From Mycobacterium ahvazicum (GTDB taxonomy: Bacteria > Actinomycetota > Actinomycetes > Mycobacteriales > Mycobacteriaceae), in NCBI RefSeq assembly GCF_900176255.2, contig NZ_FXEG02000004.1, positions 27,514 through 91,513 on the forward strand: a DNA stretch of 64,000 nt, read 5' to 3'. The notes under the pieces were generated by a model, which saw only the letters and a list, made by a program, of their open reading frames with translations, was not told the DNA's origin and made no database searches. Below, piece by piece: positions 62,839 through 64,000 of this stretch. Both the position numbers and the translations under genes were made by a program. Position 1 is the stretch's first letter. Each line of letters begins with the position of its first letter.

Positions 62839-64000
62839 GTGCGCATAGGGGGTCGCTTGGGTGCCCACCCGGCCGTCGCGGCGGTGCGGAAGCCGAGGCT
62901 TCCGGTTACCCGGGCTCAGGCCTTCAGCGTGGCGGTGATCAGTCCGTTGGTGTTCGCGGGTGCCGTCGGCGCCACGCCTGAGCCACTACACGGACACGCG
63001 AAGAGCCCGATTCCGTCGGTGCATGCCGTCATCACCCCGGTCGCCGCGGTTTCCCCGACCGTCCCCGATCTGTCCGGACCGGTTGTCATCGCCATCGACC
63101 GGGCGCCGACGGCCTTCCACGTCGCGGCGGGCGCCTCCTCGGCACCGCCGCCGCCCAGAGTGGTGAGTGCGCCCGGCGCGCTGGGCATTCCGATGATGGC
63201 GCTGACCGCATACCGCAACGCCGAACAGAAGATGTCGGTGTCCGACCCGGCCTGTGGGGTCAGCTGGAACCTGCTGGCCGGCATCGGGCGCATCGAATCC
63301 GGACATGCCGGCGGCGGCGCCGTCGACGCCCGCGGCACCGCGGTCACCCCGATCTACGGGCCTTCGCTGGACGGCACGCTGCCGGGCAACGAGGTGATCG
63401 TCTCCAGCAACGTCGGCAACCGCGTCACCTACGCCCGCGCGATGGGACCCATGCAATTCCTGCCCGGCACCTGGGCACGGTATGCCGCCGACGGCGACGG
63501 CGACGGCATCGCCGACCCGCAGAACCTGTTCGACTCCACGCTGACCGCCGCCCGCTACCTGTGCAGCGGCGGGCTGAATCTGCGCGACCCGGCCCAGGTG
63601 ATGGCCGCGATCCTGCGCTACAACAACTCGACGGCCTACGCCCAGAACGTGCTGGGCTGGGCCGCGGCGTATGCGACTGGCGTGGTCCCGGTCGACCTGC
63701 CGCCGATCACCGGGCCGCCGCCGCCGCTGGGCAACGCTCACGACGAGCACCCCGAGGGCCTCGGGCCCGGCCTGCCGATCAACATGATCGGCCTGCCGCA
63801 GGACGACCCGATGGCGCGGATGCCGCTGATCGACCTGACCGGCCAGCAGCAGCTGCCGGCCAGCCCGACGCAGCCGATGTTCCCCTGGATGCCGCAGCCC
63901 AACACGCCGCCGCAGCCGACGATGGGCCAGATGCCCGGATGCACGGTGATCTGCATCAGCTCGCAAACCCCGCCGCCGGGCGGACCGCAGCCGTTTGCGC
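62839..64000 (+). CDS. Secreted lytic transglycosylase-like protein (Rv1230c-like), cut by window end
   Basis: At least 387 residues, running off the window. Its N-terminus is basic, followed by a hydrophobic export or anchor segment (about 28-45, AFSVAVISPLVFAGAVGA). A Pro/Ala region precedes a lysozyme-like/SLT domain (about 112-265): WNLLAGIGRIESGHAG with the candidate catalytic Glu, then AMGPMQFLPGTWARYAADGDGDG and YNNSTAYAQNVLGWAAAY. The C-terminus turns Pro/Met-rich. It probably cleaves peptidoglycan. Start GTG 62839 reads from its weak ribosome site; a Crp-type site lies upstream. Confidence 0.85.
   Translation, partial: MRIGGRLGAHPAVAAVRKPRLPVTRAQAFSVAVISPLVFAGAVGATPEPLHGHAKSPIPSVHAVITPVAAVSPTVPDLSGPVVIAIDRAPTAFHVAAGASSAPPPPRVVSAPGALGIPMMALTAYRNAEQKMSVSDPACGVSWNLLAGIGRIESGHAGGGAVDARGTAVTPIYGPSLDGTLPGNEVIVSSNVGNRVTYARAMGPMQFLPGTWARYAADGDGDGIADPQNLFDSTLTAARYLCSGGLNLRDPAQVMAAILRYNNSTAYAQNVLGWAAAYATGVVPVDLPPITGPPPPLGNAHDEHPEGLGPGLPINMIGLPQDDPMARMPLIDLTGQQQLPASPTQPMFPWMPQPNTPPQPTMGQMPGCTVICISSQTPPPGGPQPFA

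Overview
The window is GC-rich actinobacterial DNA, and its gene order follows, in reversed orientation, the Mycobacterium tuberculosis block from lprA (Rv1270c) to Rv1230c. The source is therefore very probably a nontuberculous, likely slow-growing, Mycobacterium. Gene identities below come from reading the proteins and from remembered synteny; no database search was run.

Layout. 1-10.3 kb: a lipoprotein (lprA), two secreted proteins, the FHA regulator embR, and a signalling cluster in which two PknH-type Ser/Thr kinases flank a double-FHA ABC exporter. 10.3-15.1 kb: an Rv1265-like regulator, a pH-sensing-type adenylate cyclase, a deoxyinosine-type DNA glycosylase, amidase amiB2, a HIT protein and a deazaflavin nitroreductase. 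15.2-19.2 kb: a 1322-residue (membrane-GGDEF)x2-EAL protein. 19.2-25 kb: a luciferase-like monooxygenase, an FAD monooxygenase, udgB, the efflux pump tap and a GlcD-like oxidase. 25-30.4 kb: an accessory block with a Crp paralogue and an mmpS-mmpL-tetR operon. 30.7-32.5 kb: cyp130 and its TetR partner. 32.7-34.4 kb: an inserted hipBA module with tandem operators. 34.4-44.5 kb: acyltransferase, deaD, lprE, a nuclease-helicase, a DHA2 exporter and an Rv1249c-like membrane protein. 44.6-54.7 kb: central carbon metabolism (kgd; mdh, malic enzyme and lpqZ in one operon) with two tandem short-chain dehydrogenases, then corA. 54.7-60.2 kb: the trehalose importer operon (Rv1234-lpqY-sugA-sugB-sugC) ending in a SUFU-domain gene. 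60.2-64 kb: Rv1233c (apparent frameshift), an MgtE_N/CBS protein, a DUF1003 protein and a cut-off Rv1230c-like murein hydrolase.

How the genes may work together. Kinase/FHA signalling (PknH, EmbR, FHA-ABC exporter) and second messengers (adenylate cyclase, Crp paralogue, a Crp-type site, GGDEF/EAL protein) dominate the left half. Envelope traffic (mmpSL, Sug importer, efflux pumps) and the malate/2-oxoglutarate node dominate the right half.

Main points for a second look: the duplicated kinase around the FHA-ABC exporter, the two-module GGDEF/EAL protein, hipBA with its 26-bp-period operator repeats, a hairpin that buries a ribosome binding site, and a segment inside kgd (about 44904-45007) that looks like sequencing-adapter read-through rather than biology. 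No rRNA, tRNA, CRISPR array or insertion sequence was recognised.
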